From positions 1 through 41,335 of the forward strand of contig CACXSS010000003.1 of the NCBI GenBank assembly GCA_902770245.1: a stretch of 41,335 nucleotides of DNA, given 5' to 3'. Shown piece after piece: positions 1 through 8,372 of this stretch. The translations under genes and the position numbers were made by a program. The stretch is from an uncultured Planctomycetota bacterium (GTDB lineage: Bacteria; Planctomycetota; Planctomycetia; Pirellulales; Thermoguttaceae). Each line of letters starts with the position of its first letter. The stretch's first letter is position 1. The notes beneath the pieces are model-generated. The model was not told where the DNA came from, did not search any database, and saw only the letters and a program-made list of their open reading frames with translations.

Positions 1-171
1 CTCTTTCCCGTCCAGAGCGTTGAACTGCGGCAACGCATACGACTCGTCCAGCTCCAGTCCCTTTTTAGACCAGGCGAGTTCTTTTTCTGAACTCCACAAG
101 TTGGCTTTTCGATGGCACTGAAGCGCGAATTTAAACGGCAGACGTGGGGAAATTGGTAGTCGCAAGGGGGT
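1..171 (-). CDS. Possible 5' end of a gene running off the left edge (or a gene remnant)
   Basis: The minus strand stays open from an in-frame TAA at 172-174 down to the window edge. The part nearest the edge reads like real protein (LELDESYALPQFNALDGKE), with G/C-rich third codon positions. There is no ATG in the open stretch; only TTG codons at about 163-165 and 97-99 could start it, and neither has a Shine-Dalgarno sequence. It is either the start of a gene with a TTG start, an internal stretch behind a frameshift, or a decayed gene. I recognise no family. Confidence 0.3.
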
Positions 172-181
172 TTAGGCAGTA

Positions 182-216
182 GGGAATGGGGAATAGGGAA
201 TAGGGATTAGGAAATA
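182..216. repeat. Heptanucleotide micro-array, 5 units of GGGAATA type
   Basis: Five consecutive 7-bp units read GGGAATG, GGGAATA, GGGAATA, GGGATTA, GGAAATA. The period is exactly seven, although the gap is non-coding. It lies downstream of the SWIM protein gene and upstream of the edge ORF. It resembles the short tandemly repeated heptamers (STRR) known from filamentous cyanobacteria. Similar 7-bp arrays with other unit sequences occur in further gaps of this window. Confidence 0.85.
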
Positions 217-221
217 ACTCC

Positions 222-239
222 AGCGACCAACGGGAGCGG
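222..239. repeat. 18-bp dispersed repeat, copy 1
   Basis: AGCGACCAACGGGAGCGG occurs here and again, identically, at 2042-2059, where it is embedded in a larger palindromic element. An 18-bp exact match between two intergenic gaps is unlikely by chance. The following bases (273-287) form a GCGGC/GCCGC hairpin just downstream of the SWIM gene stop codon. Confidence 0.7.
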
Positions 240-286
240 TTTTTGGCAGGCGCGCGGCAGCGCGGACTGGGAGCGGCGCCTCGCCG

Positions 287-1987
287 CTAAATTCTTAAGT
301 CTCGGTTTCTCAGGCTGGCGAGGTATTCCGTCCAAGCCTCGGCGCCGTAAACGCGGGTAATGAGCGTCTTGAGGCGAGAAACGAGCATTTCGATTTCTTT
401 TTGAATCGCTTCTCCGGCAGCGGACGCGGAAGAAATCTTGGCTTCCACCAAAGATTGCAACTGCGTTTCGAGCAATTCCTGATAAATCTTGATGGCGGTA
501 ATCGGCTGAGAGCCTTCTGCCAGCTGAGCCAGCTGAATGCTTTGCTGACGGCTAATTTTGGTCGGGTCTTCCTGCCAGAGGAAAACGGCGCGTTCCAAAT
601 CCCAGTCTTCCAGGAAAATATCCATCAGCAATTCATACTGCTGCGACTCTTTGAGCTTGAGCAGACACTGATCTTGAGTTTCTTCCCAGATGCCGGCGCG
701 CATGCTTTCGCTTCGCAGACGATGATACGATTCTATATCCGGGCGAAGCGCAAACATTCTTTGAGCCAGCTCGATGGCTTCCTGATCCGCCTTGATTTGA
801 ACCTGATGACCGTTGAGCCATTCCTTCAGAACGTCAGACGGTTTTGTTTCCAGCCGCTTTTCAACCAACGCGAACGCCTGTTTTGGGAACCCCATTTTCA
901 TCAGACGTTCAACTGCGATAAGGGCTTCGTAATCGTCTGCGGAATCCAGAAAAACGGCTATTTGATCGAACTTGTGTTCCAGCGCGAACTGCTGGGCAAT
1001 CTCTCCAAACCAGCCAATTTCCTGATACAGTTTGAACCGGGTTTCGTCTTCCAGCCGGGAACCGTAAAAAACAAGGCAAACCATGCCCCACAGACGTCGG
1101 GCGGGTTTGCTTTGGCAGCGATGAAGAGCGTCCCACGCCATTGCAGCCCAGCGATTGATCTGTTTTTCCGGCATTTCCGCCATCCAGCGAATGACCTCTT
1201 TATCCAACGTCCCGTCAAAATCGATAGCGTCTGCCAGTTCATGGAAAAAGACGTCGCCCACCTGCTTGACGCGCTGTTCTTCCAGCGTCCCCACGGCAAG
1301 CCGCATTAAATCCTCGACGCAATCACGGCAAATTTCGTCTGCCGCAGAAGATTCGTTTTTAGCGTGTCGAATGCGAATAACCTTATAAATATTGACGAAA
1401 ATGTCAACAGCGGTGTCCCATTCGCGCTGACGAAGCATGTCTTCGCCCAGCAGTTTGAGAGAGTCGATAATTTCCCACAGAGAATTGTTCGCCGATTCTG
1501 AAGCCAAAGCCGCTTCAACGATCGTGCGATAGTCTTTGTCTTTGAGAGTTTCTCTTTTGTCAACCGTTTGCGGCGCGCTGCGTTCCACAAAGGTTTTTGC
1601 ATCCGGACGACGCTGAACGATCTGTAACAGAATTTCTTCCAGCTCGGCGCGTGACAGCGTCTCGATAATTTCTTTTACCGACTGCCCGCGCTGGAAGTTT
1701 TCTCCGCGGTTGAGCCATGTCAAAACCAAAGCTGCAACGTGACGGCAGCGACCGTTCAAGCCGTCTGGACACGTACAGCCCGCCTCGATAATCTCGCCGT
1801 CGCCAAGCTGAGCCTGAACCCGATAAATTTTATTCGCCCTGCCTTTACAGCTGGCTTTAAGAATAGACCCGTTAAGTTCAAGCCCTGTCAGCGCCCCGGT
1901 GTACATGTACTGATACCCTTCCGCCAAAGCGGCGGCGCCGACTCGATCGCGAATTGCCTGTTCTGTAATATTGCTGAACTGTTCCAT
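287..1987 (-). CDS. SWIM zinc-finger domain protein
   Basis: The 566-residue soluble protein carries a SWIM zinc finger (CxCx(n)CxH) near the N-terminus: C71, C73, C81 and H83 in CTCPDGLNGRCRH, followed by the usual hydrophobic helix. SWIM fingers bind DNA or protein and occur in transposases, Swi2/Snf2 ATPases and plant FAR1. Here the rest (about residues 110-566) is alpha-helical, rich in E, R and L, and looks like TPR-like helical repeats with no catalytic motif I can see. Such long SWIM proteins are widespread in bacteria without a defined role. Seven-bp tandem repeats end 5 nt upstream of the ATG, so there is no Shine-Dalgarno sequence. It lies downstream of hisG, separated by an inverted repeat, and is probably not translationally coupled to it. 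Confidence 0.85.
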   Translation of the reverse strand: MEQFSNITEQAIRDRVGAAALAEGYQYMYTGALTGLELNGSILKASCKGRANKIYRVQAQLGDGEIIEAGCTCPDGLNGRCRHVAALVLTWLNRGENFQRGQSVKEIIETLSRAELEEILLQIVQRRPDAKTFVERSAPQTVDKRETLKDKDYRTIVEAALASESANNSLWEIIDSLKLLGEDMLRQREWDTAVDIFVNIYKVIRIRHAKNESSAADEICRDCVEDLMRLAVGTLEEQRVKQVGDVFFHELADAIDFDGTLDKEVIRWMAEMPEKQINRWAAMAWDALHRCQSKPARRLWGMVCLVFYGSRLEDETRFKLYQEIGWFGEIAQQFALEHKFDQIAVFLDSADDYEALIAVERLMKMGFPKQAFALVEKRLETKPSDVLKEWLNGHQVQIKADQEAIELAQRMFALRPDIESYHRLRSESMRAGIWEETQDQCLLKLKESQQYELLMDIFLEDWDLERAVFLWQEDPTKISRQQSIQLAQLAEGSQPITAIKIYQELLETQLQSLVEAKISSASAAGEAIQKEIEMLVSRLKTLITRVYGAEAWTEYLASLRNRDLRI

Positions 1988-1992
1988 GGCTG

Positions 1993-2020
1993 GTTGTTAG
2001 TTGCGAGTTGCGAGTTACGA
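1993..2020. repeat. Heptanucleotide micro-array, 4 units of GTTGCGA type
   Basis: The units are GTTGTTA, GTTGCGA, GTTGCGA and GTTACGA, exactly 7 bp each. The array begins 5 nt from the ATG of the SWIM gene (start 1987, minus strand) and so occupies the position where its ribosome binding site should be. Confidence 0.85.
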
Positions 2021-2024
2021 GAAA

Positions 2025-2170
2025 ATGAAAGGCGGTAATGGAGCGACCAACGGGAGCGGAATTACGCAGTTCGCCAAAGGCGAACCAAAACAATTGAACT
2101 CGTCATTACGTTCGCCTAACGGCGAATGCGTAATTTCGTTCGCTAACGCTCACTTCATTACCGCCTTCCA
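2025..2170. repeat. Paired inverted copies of a dispersed palindromic element
   Basis: The left half reads ATGAAAGGCGGTAATGGAG, then AATTACGCA and a small hairpin TTCGCC-aaa-GGCGAA (2070-2084). The right half is the reverse complement of the same element: hairpin TTCGCC-taac-GGCGAA (2111-2126), then TGCGTAATT and CATTACCGCC. The two copies form an inverted repeat about 145 bp long that fills the gap between the SWIM start and the hisG stop. A third copy is at 3064-3121. The arrangement resembles REP/BIME-type elements or a small non-autonomous mobile element. No transposase is nearby. Confidence 0.75.
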
Positions 2171-3046
2171 TTAATCAATAATCTTGTTGATAGCGATTTC
2201 AACAAGTCCTGTAGCGCCGGCTTTTTTCAGCGGCGGGACAAGATCTCGAACTTCCTTTTCGCCAACAATCGTATTGACCGCAACCCACGAATCGTCTGCC
2301 AACGAACTGACGGTTGGATTTTTCAAAGCCGGCAGGATGTTCAACACGGTTTGCAGAGCTTCGCGCGGGACGTTCATCGTTAAATAAACGCGTCCTTCCG
2401 CCGCCATAGCGCCCTTGAGCATCATGGCGATGTCGTCAATCTTGGCTTTTTTCCACTCGTCTTTGTAGGAGTTGTGATTGGCGATAAATCGGGTGGTGCT
2501 TTGCAGAATCGTGTCAATAATGCGGAGTTTGTTGGCTCGCAAGGAGCTGCCTGTTTCGGTGATTTCGACAATAGCGTCTACCAAGGTTGGCGCTTTGACT
2601 TCCGTTGCGCCCCAGGAATATTCCACCAGAGCGTTGACGCCGTTGGCTTCCAGATACTGTTTTGTCAGCCCAACGGCTTCCGTAGCAATGCGTTTGCCTT
2701 CGAGGTCTTTAACGGTTTGATATGGAGAATCTTCCGGAACGCACAAAACCCAGCGAACCGGGCGGCGGCTGACTTTGGAGAACTGCAGTTCTGCAACTTC
2801 CAGAACGTCAGCGTGCGTTTCACAAATCCAGTCGTAACCGGTCAAGCCAGCGTCAAGAATGCCAGCGTCGACGTATCGAGCCATTTCCTGCGCTCGAATG
2901 AGCAAACATTCAATTTCCGGGTCGTCAATATCGGGAAAATAGCTGCGAGACTGGAACGTAATCTTCCAGCCAGCTTTACGAAACAGTTCCGCTGTAGCCT
3001 CTTGAAGACTGCCGGCGGGAATTCCAAGTCTGAGTTTGTTGGTCAT
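2171..3046 (-). CDS. hisG: ATP phosphoribosyltransferase, long form (HisG)
   Basis: HisG catalyses the first and committed step of histidine synthesis, joining ATP and PRPP to phosphoribosyl-ATP. The 291-residue length and N-terminus [18 protein letters not shown] match the long, HisZ-independent form. The catalytic periplasmic-binding-protein-like domain spans about residues 1-215; [12 protein letters not shown] is the PRPP-binding segment. The last 75 residues form the ACT-like regulatory domain that binds histidine for feedback inhibition. No Shine-Dalgarno is visible before the ATG. hisI lies 94 bp upstream on the same strand with a palindromic repeat in between, so the two are probably cotranscribed from the hisI promoter. 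Other his genes are absent, so the pathway is dispersed in this genome. Confidence 0.96.
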   Translation of the reverse strand: MTNKLRLGIPAGSLQEATAELFRKAGWKITFQSRSYFPDIDDPEIECLLIRAQEMARYVDAGILDAGLTGYDWICETHADVLEVAELQFSKVSRRPVRWVLCVPEDSPYQTVKDLEGKRIATEAVGLTKQYLEANGVNALVEYSWGATEVKAPTLVDAIVEITETGSSLRANKLRIIDTILQSTTRFIANHNSYKDEWKKAKIDDIAMMLKGAMAAEGRVYLTMNVPREALQTVLNILPALKNPTVSSLADDSWVAVNTIVGEKEVRDLVPPLKKAGATGLVEIAINKIID

Positions 3047-3063
3047 GGTTGTTTAAATGTGGA

Positions 3064-3121
3064 ATGAAAGGCGGTAATGGAGAGAGCGAAGCGAACGGAA
3101 TTACGCATCCGCCGACAGGCG
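3064..3121. repeat. Dispersed palindromic element, copy 3 (hisI-hisG gap)
   Basis: This copy begins ATGAAAGGCGGTAATGGAG like the one at 2025, passes through GGAATTACGCA and ends in a hairpin CCGCC-gaca-GGCGG (3109-3121). The outer blocks are conserved with 2025-2085, while the middle differs by several bases. The small terminal hairpin is kept by compensatory changes (TTCGCC/GGCGAA there, CCGCC/GGCGG here), which suggests that the structure itself is selected or maintained. Confidence 0.75.
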
Positions 3122-3140
3122 GAAATCTACTCGCCACTGG

Positions 3141-3530
3141 CTACTTTTTATATACTTCTTTGGGGTCAAAAACGCGTTCTCCGACGATTTCCACACCGTC
3201 CGGGGTAACCTTTCGGAAGAAACAACTCTGATAGCCTTCATGGCAGGCGGCTTTGCCGACCTGGTCAACTTTGATAAGAATCGTGTCCTCATCGCAGTCG
3301 ATATAAATCTCTTTAACCCACTGAACGTTTCCGCTTTCTTCGCCTTTGCGCCACAATTTTTGACGGGATCGGCTAAAATAAACGGCGCGCCCGGTTTTGA
3401 GCGTCTCGTTGTAGCTTTCTTCGTTCATATACGCCAGCATGAGTACAACGCCGGACTCGTAATCCTGAGCGATTACCGGAATCAGACCGTCTCCTTTGGC
3501 AAAATTCGGTTTGACTTCTTTGTCAGACAT
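3141..3530 (-). CDS. hisI: Phosphoribosyl-AMP cyclohydrolase (HisI)
   Basis: HisI opens the purine ring of phosphoribosyl-AMP, the third step of histidine synthesis. It is a zinc/magnesium enzyme that acts as a homodimer in the cytoplasm. The 129 residues contain the family signatures: AYMNEESY near residue 34, [16 protein letters not shown] near 53, the metal site IDCDED (D78, C79, D80, D82), and the zinc cysteines C96 and C103 in [10 protein letters not shown]. There is no fused HisE domain, so phosphoribosyl-ATP pyrophosphohydrolase must be encoded elsewhere. An AGGA Shine-Dalgarno sits 8 nt before the ATG, and a good promoter lies about 60 bp upstream, overlapping the end of the GTPase gene. 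Confidence 0.97.
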   Translation of the reverse strand: MSDKEVKPNFAKGDGLIPVIAQDYESGVVLMLAYMNEESYNETLKTGRAVYFSRSRQKLWRKGEESGNVQWVKEIYIDCDEDTILIKVDQVGKAACHEGYQSCFFRKVTPDGVEIVGERVFDPKEVYKK

Positions 3531-3586
3531 GATAATTCCTTTCCAGTTAGTTTTAGGAACCGATTGGTTGCTACTAGTTTTTCAAC

Positions 3587-3614
3587 ATTATATATCGAGT
3601 CCCAAATAAATCAA
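3587..3614 (-). promoter_or_regulatory. Promoter of hisI-hisG
   Basis: On the minus strand TTGATT (3614-3609) and TATAAT (3592-3587) are separated by 16 bp, close to the sigma-70 consensus. The -35 hexamer overlaps the stop codon of the GTPase gene. The predicted transcript has a leader of about 50 nt before the hisI ATG; I see no attenuator or leader peptide rich in histidine in it. Confidence 0.65.
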
Positions 3615-5392
3615 GGGGACGCCAATTCCTGCTGAAGAGACTTCGCCAGATTAACAGCGTCCGAATTGGCGACAGAGCTTTGACGCTCCATTTTTTCGAA
3701 CAATTCGTCCAGATGAAGTTCCTGACGGATTATCGTCTGAAGCCATTGAGCGCGTTCCAGGCAGAATTTTTCCTGAATTCGGCTGTACATATCCCCCAGA
3801 GACATTACGTCTACCGCGTTGGATGCTCCCGCAACGGCAGTCGCGGTTCCCAGCGTAACCGATGGACTGCACCAAAAGCAAGCGCCCAAAACGACCGTCG
3901 CAACCGGTCTGGCAATCGTCAAAGATTCGTCAAGCAATCGGTAGGAGAAAAACTTCCATGGATGTTCTTTACCCCATTGAGTCATCTCTGATTTAACATA
4001 TTCATGAAATTCCTCTGAAAGAATCGGGGCAGACTGATGTTCCGATTCGATTCGGTTAAGAATTACTTCCATCGGCGAAGACGCCAAAATCTCCTTCAGT
4101 TCGTTTCCCAATACGCTGTCTGTTGACGCCTGACTGTTGAGCGATTTGTATATTGTTTCTACCGATTCAAACAGACTGGCTCGTTCCTGTTCGAGAAACA
4201 AATCTTCAACAGACTTTTCTTCTTTAACGTTCTCTTTCTTAAAATAGGAAACCGCTTTACTAAAAAACGTTCCAATCTTTTCCGTCGACGCGGCAACCAG
4301 GTTGGCAATAGAGCTTCGATTGGCGCTTCGCCAATGCTGCATCTCTTTGAAAACCATTTCTTTCGGCAGAAGCAAAGGTTTTATCGATCCCGGATTAAGC
4401 TCTTTCAAAGCGTCCATGCGAAGCGAAAACTTCCTGCTTTGAGAACAAATCTCCGACAGCCATTTTCCCAGCCCGGTATTGGAATCCATCGCGTCAGCAA
4501 GAGATTTGGCTAACGAACGAGACTTGAGTTCTTCAAAGTGCAGCTTCGACAATTCGGCTGTCAAAGATGTGGAATTGTTTAAATCCGCCTGGTCAACGTT
4601 GGCTGAGCCGTCACTGTTTAGAGGGATGAAATAAAATGGCAGCCCCAGCGTTTCCGACGCCTTTCTGTCGTGAGGAGTCAAATATAAATAAATGGGAGGC
4701 TGCTGAATGTTATTGACAACCTCGCCCATCATGGACGGCAAATAAGAAACGTCTTCCAGATCAAACTGATTGAACAGTAAAATAAACTCTTTCCCGCTCT
4801 TTGCCGCCTGGCGGAAGAAATCAACGCAAACTTTGTCGTTGTATTTCTGTTTGGTTAAAACCGCAATCAAGACGTCTGCGATTTGACGTATTTTTTCCGC
4901 TCGGCGCCAGTTTGCCTGGTTGGTCGAATCGACGTCAGGCGTATCCAGAAGAATCAGCTGCGGAGGAACGCGGTCGCCTCGACGCCAATACAAAACGTCG
5001 TTCTCGTGGTCTTCCAAAGGCGCATTTTGATCTGACCAAGGCTGAACGTCGAACCCGTCGAAAAGCTTTTGTAATTTTTCTCCGTCTGCCCACGCGTCCG
5101 GAACCAGACATACTGGATATTTAGTCCCTGACGCCCGAGGCGTAATTCCAGATGCGTTGTCCTGCGCCAAATGATTGAAAATCGTAGACTTCCCAATGTT
5201 CGTTCCGCCGGCAATTGCGACAATCAACGGCGTGTCCTCACGAGACTGAACCCGCAGTTTGGAAAGAAGCGAATCTCGCCACGGCGCGTCTACGGACGAT
5301 TCCGCCTGAACCAGCTGGGCGTATTCGTCCAACTGGGGAATAAGCGAACAAAGCTGTTCTATTTTTTCGTGAAGCTGTTTTAGTGCGATCAT
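3611..5392 (-). CDS. Dynamin/50S-type GTPase domain protein with C-terminal hydrophobic hairpin
   Basis: The 593-residue protein has an N-terminal GTPase domain: Walker A/G1 AGGTNIGKST (61-70), G3 LLDTPDVDS (around 150) and G4 NQFD (208-211, where NKxD is canonical). Extended helical segments follow, and near residues 500-545 a hydrophobic stretch (ATVVLGACFWC and the Gly/Ala-rich run after it) could insert in a membrane. Large GTPases with this plan resemble bacterial dynamin-like or YfjP/YeeP-like proteins thought to act at membranes, but I cannot name a specific function. It lies after the sigma/anti-sigma/membrane protein set on the same strand, but has its own promoter so close to the ATG that the mRNA should be leaderless. 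Confidence 0.8.
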   Translation of the reverse strand: MIALKQLHEKIEQLCSLIPQLDEYAQLVQAESSVDAPWRDSLLSKLRVQSREDTPLIVAIAGGTNIGKSTIFNHLAQDNASGITPRASGTKYPVCLVPDAWADGEKLQKLFDGFDVQPWSDQNAPLEDHENDVLYWRRGDRVPPQLILLDTPDVDSTNQANWRRAEKIRQIADVLIAVLTKQKYNDKVCVDFFRQAAKSGKEFILLFNQFDLEDVSYLPSMMGEVVNNIQQPPIYLYLTPHDRKASETLGLPFYFIPLNSDGSANVDQADLNNSTSLTAELSKLHFEELKSRSLAKSLADAMDSNTGLGKWLSEICSQSRKFSLRMDALKELNPGSIKPLLLPKEMVFKEMQHWRSANRSSIANLVAASTEKIGTFFSKAVSYFKKENVKEEKSVEDLFLEQERASLFESVETIYKSLNSQASTDSVLGNELKEILASSPMEVILNRIESEHQSAPILSEEFHEYVKSEMTQWGKEHPWKFFSYRLLDESLTIARPVATVVLGACFWCSPSVTLGTATAVAGASNAVDVMSLGDMYSRIQEKFCLERAQWLQTIIRQELHLDELFEKMERQSSVANSDAVNLAKSLQQELASP

Positions 5393-5400
5393 AATTTACT

Positions 5401-5428
5401 ATTATAGCGCTCTTTATTAAAAAAACAA
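5401..5428 (-). promoter_or_regulatory. Probable leaderless promoter of the GTPase gene
   Basis: On the minus strand TTGTTT (5428-5423), a 16-bp spacer and a perfect TATAAT (5406-5401) are followed by only 8 nt (AGTAAATT) before the ATG at 5392. Transcription normally starts 6-8 nt after the -10 box, so the mRNA would begin at or within a base or two of the start codon. Confidence 0.6.
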
Positions 5429-5526
5429 GGCGGACAAACTGGATAAGGCAAATACTCTGACATACAATTATAATTATCAGAACAGACGTATTAAACCTGG
5501 AACGGAAAAAGACAAATTTGCGGTTG

Positions 5527-7302
5527 TTATATGTAGCTGTCAACCGGCGTAAGAAGCATATACTCTTTCGACTGTTCAACTATTTCCCAAACGGAGGAGA
5601 ACGTTTCCATCGCAACGATAATTGCCAGAATCGTTACTAACGACGTTCCCAAACGGACGTAGTTGTTTCCCGTCAGTTTAAATATCGGCAAAACTGCCAG
5701 CGGGATATACGCCCAGGCAAAATACGACGCGTAAAGCGCCATGCCGTTTTCTCGGCTTCCCCAGCCCATAACGCCCATAAGGAAGAATCCAAAGAGAATC
5801 CAAAGCGCCGAGCATTGGGCGAATCGGTTCTTAAAAAACAGAACAAAACCCAGCGCGCAGGCGGCGGAAATAAGTATCGATCCAATATAGACTGTTACAG
5901 GAATGTCTTGCGGTAACACTTCCAGAACGACGCCGTGTTTGTAAAACACCGCGGGTGAGAAAAAGGTCGAGTAGACGAAATGCAAATACTGCTGAATCTT
6001 GCTCACCGGTCCCAGCTGGCTGGAATCCATGTCGGCGTAGGCGGAAAGAGCTTCAACCCTCTGGTTGAGATTGAACAGCAATCCAAACTTGCTGAAAACT
6101 ATAACAGACCCCAGCCCAACGGCGATAATCTCGATAGTTTGATTAATTAACGACTTGAATTTCTTCGCGGTTGCCGCAGTAAAATAGACGACGGGAATGA
6201 GCGAGGTCGTAATCGTCCCAATAGCGCTCATCGCTAAAAGAGAGAAATTCAATGAATCGTCCTGTTGAACCTCGTCCGTTTGTTTTTCTCGGACAAGAAC
6301 GCTGTAGGCGATAAAAATAATCAACGCCAGCAAAGAGAAAGCGTATTGTTCTACTGTCAAAGCAAAAATAACCGTTGACCAGCTGACGCTGTACAGGAAC
6401 ACAACCGCCCAGGAAAAAGACTCGTCTGTAAACGATGCGACAATTCTTCTCAGTAACAATCCAACAACGGCAAACGCCCCGATTTGCCAAAACGCAATCG
6501 CAATGGCGTAAATGTACTTGTATTCAAAGACGCCCGGCAGGGTTAAATAAAGCGTTGACGCCATGATGTGAGAAAGCATCGCAAACGGAGCGCCAAAAAT
6601 CGCGAACAACGGCTGGCGGACGTCGTTGGCGCTGGATGTATTGTTACAGAACGTATCCCCAGTAATCAAAAGCGCCGAGTCGCTGACGGAAATGCCCATT
6701 GGGAATTCCTCGTCCGGCTTTTCCATCGGCATGGGAAAAGTAAAAACCGACGTCTGGAACGAAATTGTTACAAGGACAACCGTTCCAAGACCCCAGAAAA
6801 GACTGAAATACAGCCATTCCGACCGGGTTAAACTCTGAAAGAAACGCTCTATGCCCGGCATAAACTTTGCGTATAGCCATCGCCAACCGACATACAGAAA
6901 CGGAATGCATAAAACAGCGGCGACTGCGCCCAGTTGATAGAACAGATCTTCATATTTATTGGCGTCGATGGATTGAAGTTCGCAGAATCGTTTTATAAAT
7001 CCCCAGCGCGTCCAAATCGGAAATCGAAGCGTTGCCCAGGCGGAAAAACCGGTTAGAAGAAGAACGAAAAACTCGCCCTCCGCCCCAATGCGTTTTTTCC
7101 AGATATTGAGAACGTTGTACGCGTACAACAGCCCGCAAATCGTAATAAACGCCAACGTTTCTGAAATCCCAATGGAAACGAAAACCAGCGGCATTTTGCT
7201 TTTGGCGACGTCTCGAACGACGGGAACGTTAACCAGAATAAACGTCATCGTCGACAGCAGCAGGAGGAATCCGAGCGCCAGTCGAGCGATGAGTTTAATC
7301 AT
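5527..7302 (-). CDS. Polytopic membrane protein of unknown function (about 12 TM segments)
   Basis: The protein has 591 residues from the ATG at 7302; an upstream in-frame TTG at 7308 is less likely. It is strongly hydrophobic with about twelve membrane segments, including a first segment LALGFLLLLSTMTFILVNV. An extracytoplasmic loop with GDTFCNNTSSANDVRQPLF comes after about residue 215. The layout (many TM helices, an acidic/polar loop with an Asp-Arg-x-Pro-like motif) recalls GT-C-like or YfhO-like polytopic proteins. I cannot see a convincing catalytic signature and do not name a function. It starts 41 nt after the anti-sigma-like gene and is most likely in the same operon. Confidence 0.75.
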   Translation of the reverse strand: MIKLIARLALGFLLLLSTMTFILVNVPVVRDVAKSKMPLVFVSIGISETLAFITICGLLYAYNVLNIWKKRIGAEGEFFVLLLTGFSAWATLRFPIWTRWGFIKRFCELQSIDANKYEDLFYQLGAVAAVLCIPFLYVGWRWLYAKFMPGIERFFQSLTRSEWLYFSLFWGLGTVVLVTISFQTSVFTFPMPMEKPDEEFPMGISVSDSALLITGDTFCNNTSSANDVRQPLFAIFGAPFAMLSHIMASTLYLTLPGVFEYKYIYAIAIAFWQIGAFAVVGLLLRRIVASFTDESFSWAVVFLYSVSWSTVIFALTVEQYAFSLLALIIFIAYSVLVREKQTDEVQQDDSLNFSLLAMSAIGTITTSLIPVVYFTAATAKKFKSLINQTIEIIAVGLGSVIVFSKFGLLFNLNQRVEALSAYADMDSSQLGPVSKIQQYLHFVYSTFFSPAVFYKHGVVLEVLPQDIPVTVYIGSILISAACALGFVLFFKNRFAQCSALWILFGFFLMGVMGWGSRENGMALYASYFAWAYIPLAVLPIFKLTGNNYVRLGTSLVTILAIIVAMETFSSVWEIVEQSKEYMLLTPVDSYI

Positions 7303-7343
7303 TGTCAAGACTCAAATAAGGATAGACGGAACGTTGTCAACAA

Positions 7344-8183
7344 CTATTTCTGATAGTTGACCGGCACAACAAAGTTGGCGTTTTGCTGATTGACGACATT
7401 TTGAATGTCTTTCAGTTCGCCGGGTAAATGACGCGGCTGAACGACGATAATTGGGCGCCCTTCCGGCTGAGACGAGAAGACGACAAAACCGTCTGGACAA
7501 GCCATTTTAACCGAATTTTCGCGATGTTCTACAGCGGGATAAACTGACGACCCAGACAAGTCAACCAGTTGTTCTGAAGAATTGACGGCAAAATTGTTGT
7601 TGCCTTCGTTGGTAAAAGGAATCTGATTTGCAGAATCGGCAACAGAATCAGAGCAGAAAAACAGCGATGAAGACGGCTGCTGAGACGATCCCGTAACGGC
7701 AAAATCAGTTGAATTGTTAGAAGATGTATTAGATGAAGCAAAACCCATTGAGGGGTTGGATGTTGTATTATTTGAACTGCCCAAAAATGACGTTGAAAAA
7801 ACCCCAACAATAAACAGGAATCCGGCGCAGGCGGAAATGACTAACACGGACGGCTTGACAGGGCTGAAACGTTTTCCAGACGCCGGACGAACGGATTGTT
7901 CTGTCGAGGCAGATTTTTGAGCGATGAATTCAGATGAGGTTTGATGAGATTTGCTCTGTTCGAGAATTGATTGAAATGTTTTGTTTGCTAAACCTTCAGG
8001 AGCCGGTTGTTTGCTGTCTTCTTCTTTTAAGGAATTCAGACCGCCAAATACCTGATTGATTTGTTTATACGTTTTAGACCACAGCGGAAGGGTATTAATC
8101 TTTTGAGTAACGCTTGCGGATTCCGAGGAATCTAAAGCGCCTACAAAATGATCAAGCAAAACATTAATATCGTTCTCGTTCAT
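7344..8183 (-). CDS. Single-pass membrane protein, probable anti-sigma factor
   Basis: The start is the ATG at 8183, preceded by GAGAA, rather than a TTG at 8210; this gives 279 residues. Residues 1-75 are an alpha-helical cytoplasmic segment starting MNENDINVLLDHFVGALDSS, resembling the N-terminal helical part of anti-sigma factors of planctomycetes, but without the HxxxCxxC zinc motif of the ZAS type. One TM helix (about 112-134) is followed by an Asn/Ser-rich linker (135-165) and an extracytoplasmic domain of about 110 residues ending in a conserved-looking segment (PDGFVVFSSQPEGRPIIVV). It lies 189 nt downstream of the ECF sigma gene. The anti-sigma role is inferred from position and topology. 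Confidence 0.7.
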   Translation of the reverse strand: MNENDINVLLDHFVGALDSSESASVTQKINTLPLWSKTYKQINQVFGGLNSLKEEDSKQPAPEGLANKTFQSILEQSKSHQTSSEFIAQKSASTEQSVRPASGKRFSPVKPSVLVISACAGFLFIVGVFSTSFLGSSNNTTSNPSMGFASSNTSSNNSTDFAVTGSSQQPSSSLFFCSDSVADSANQIPFTNEGNNNFAVNSSEQLVDLSGSSVYPAVEHRENSVKMACPDGFVVFSSQPEGRPIIVVQPRHLPGELKDIQNVVNQQNANFVVPVNYQK

Positions 8184-8372
8184 AATACAATTCTCAGGCG
8201 TTAAAGCCAAACACTGAAACAGTCGTCAACCAGCAGCAAATGGGAACCGTTTATGTCAAAACCCAGTCCTGCTGAAAGCGACCGATTTGCCGATATATAA
8301 CATACAGTCTCGGTTATTGGTATTATCGGCAAAAACGGAATTTTTTATCAAAAATGATGAATAATTCAAAAA

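Noticed and set aside
401-1309. 302-residue open frame on the plus strand
   Set aside because: It lies antisense to the SWIM protein gene, has an Arg/Phe/Gln-rich composition without domains, and the minus-strand protein has a clear zinc-finger motif.
2025-2170. Insertion sequence
   Set aside because: The inverted repeat encloses no transposase and no target duplication is visible; at most it is a non-autonomous element.
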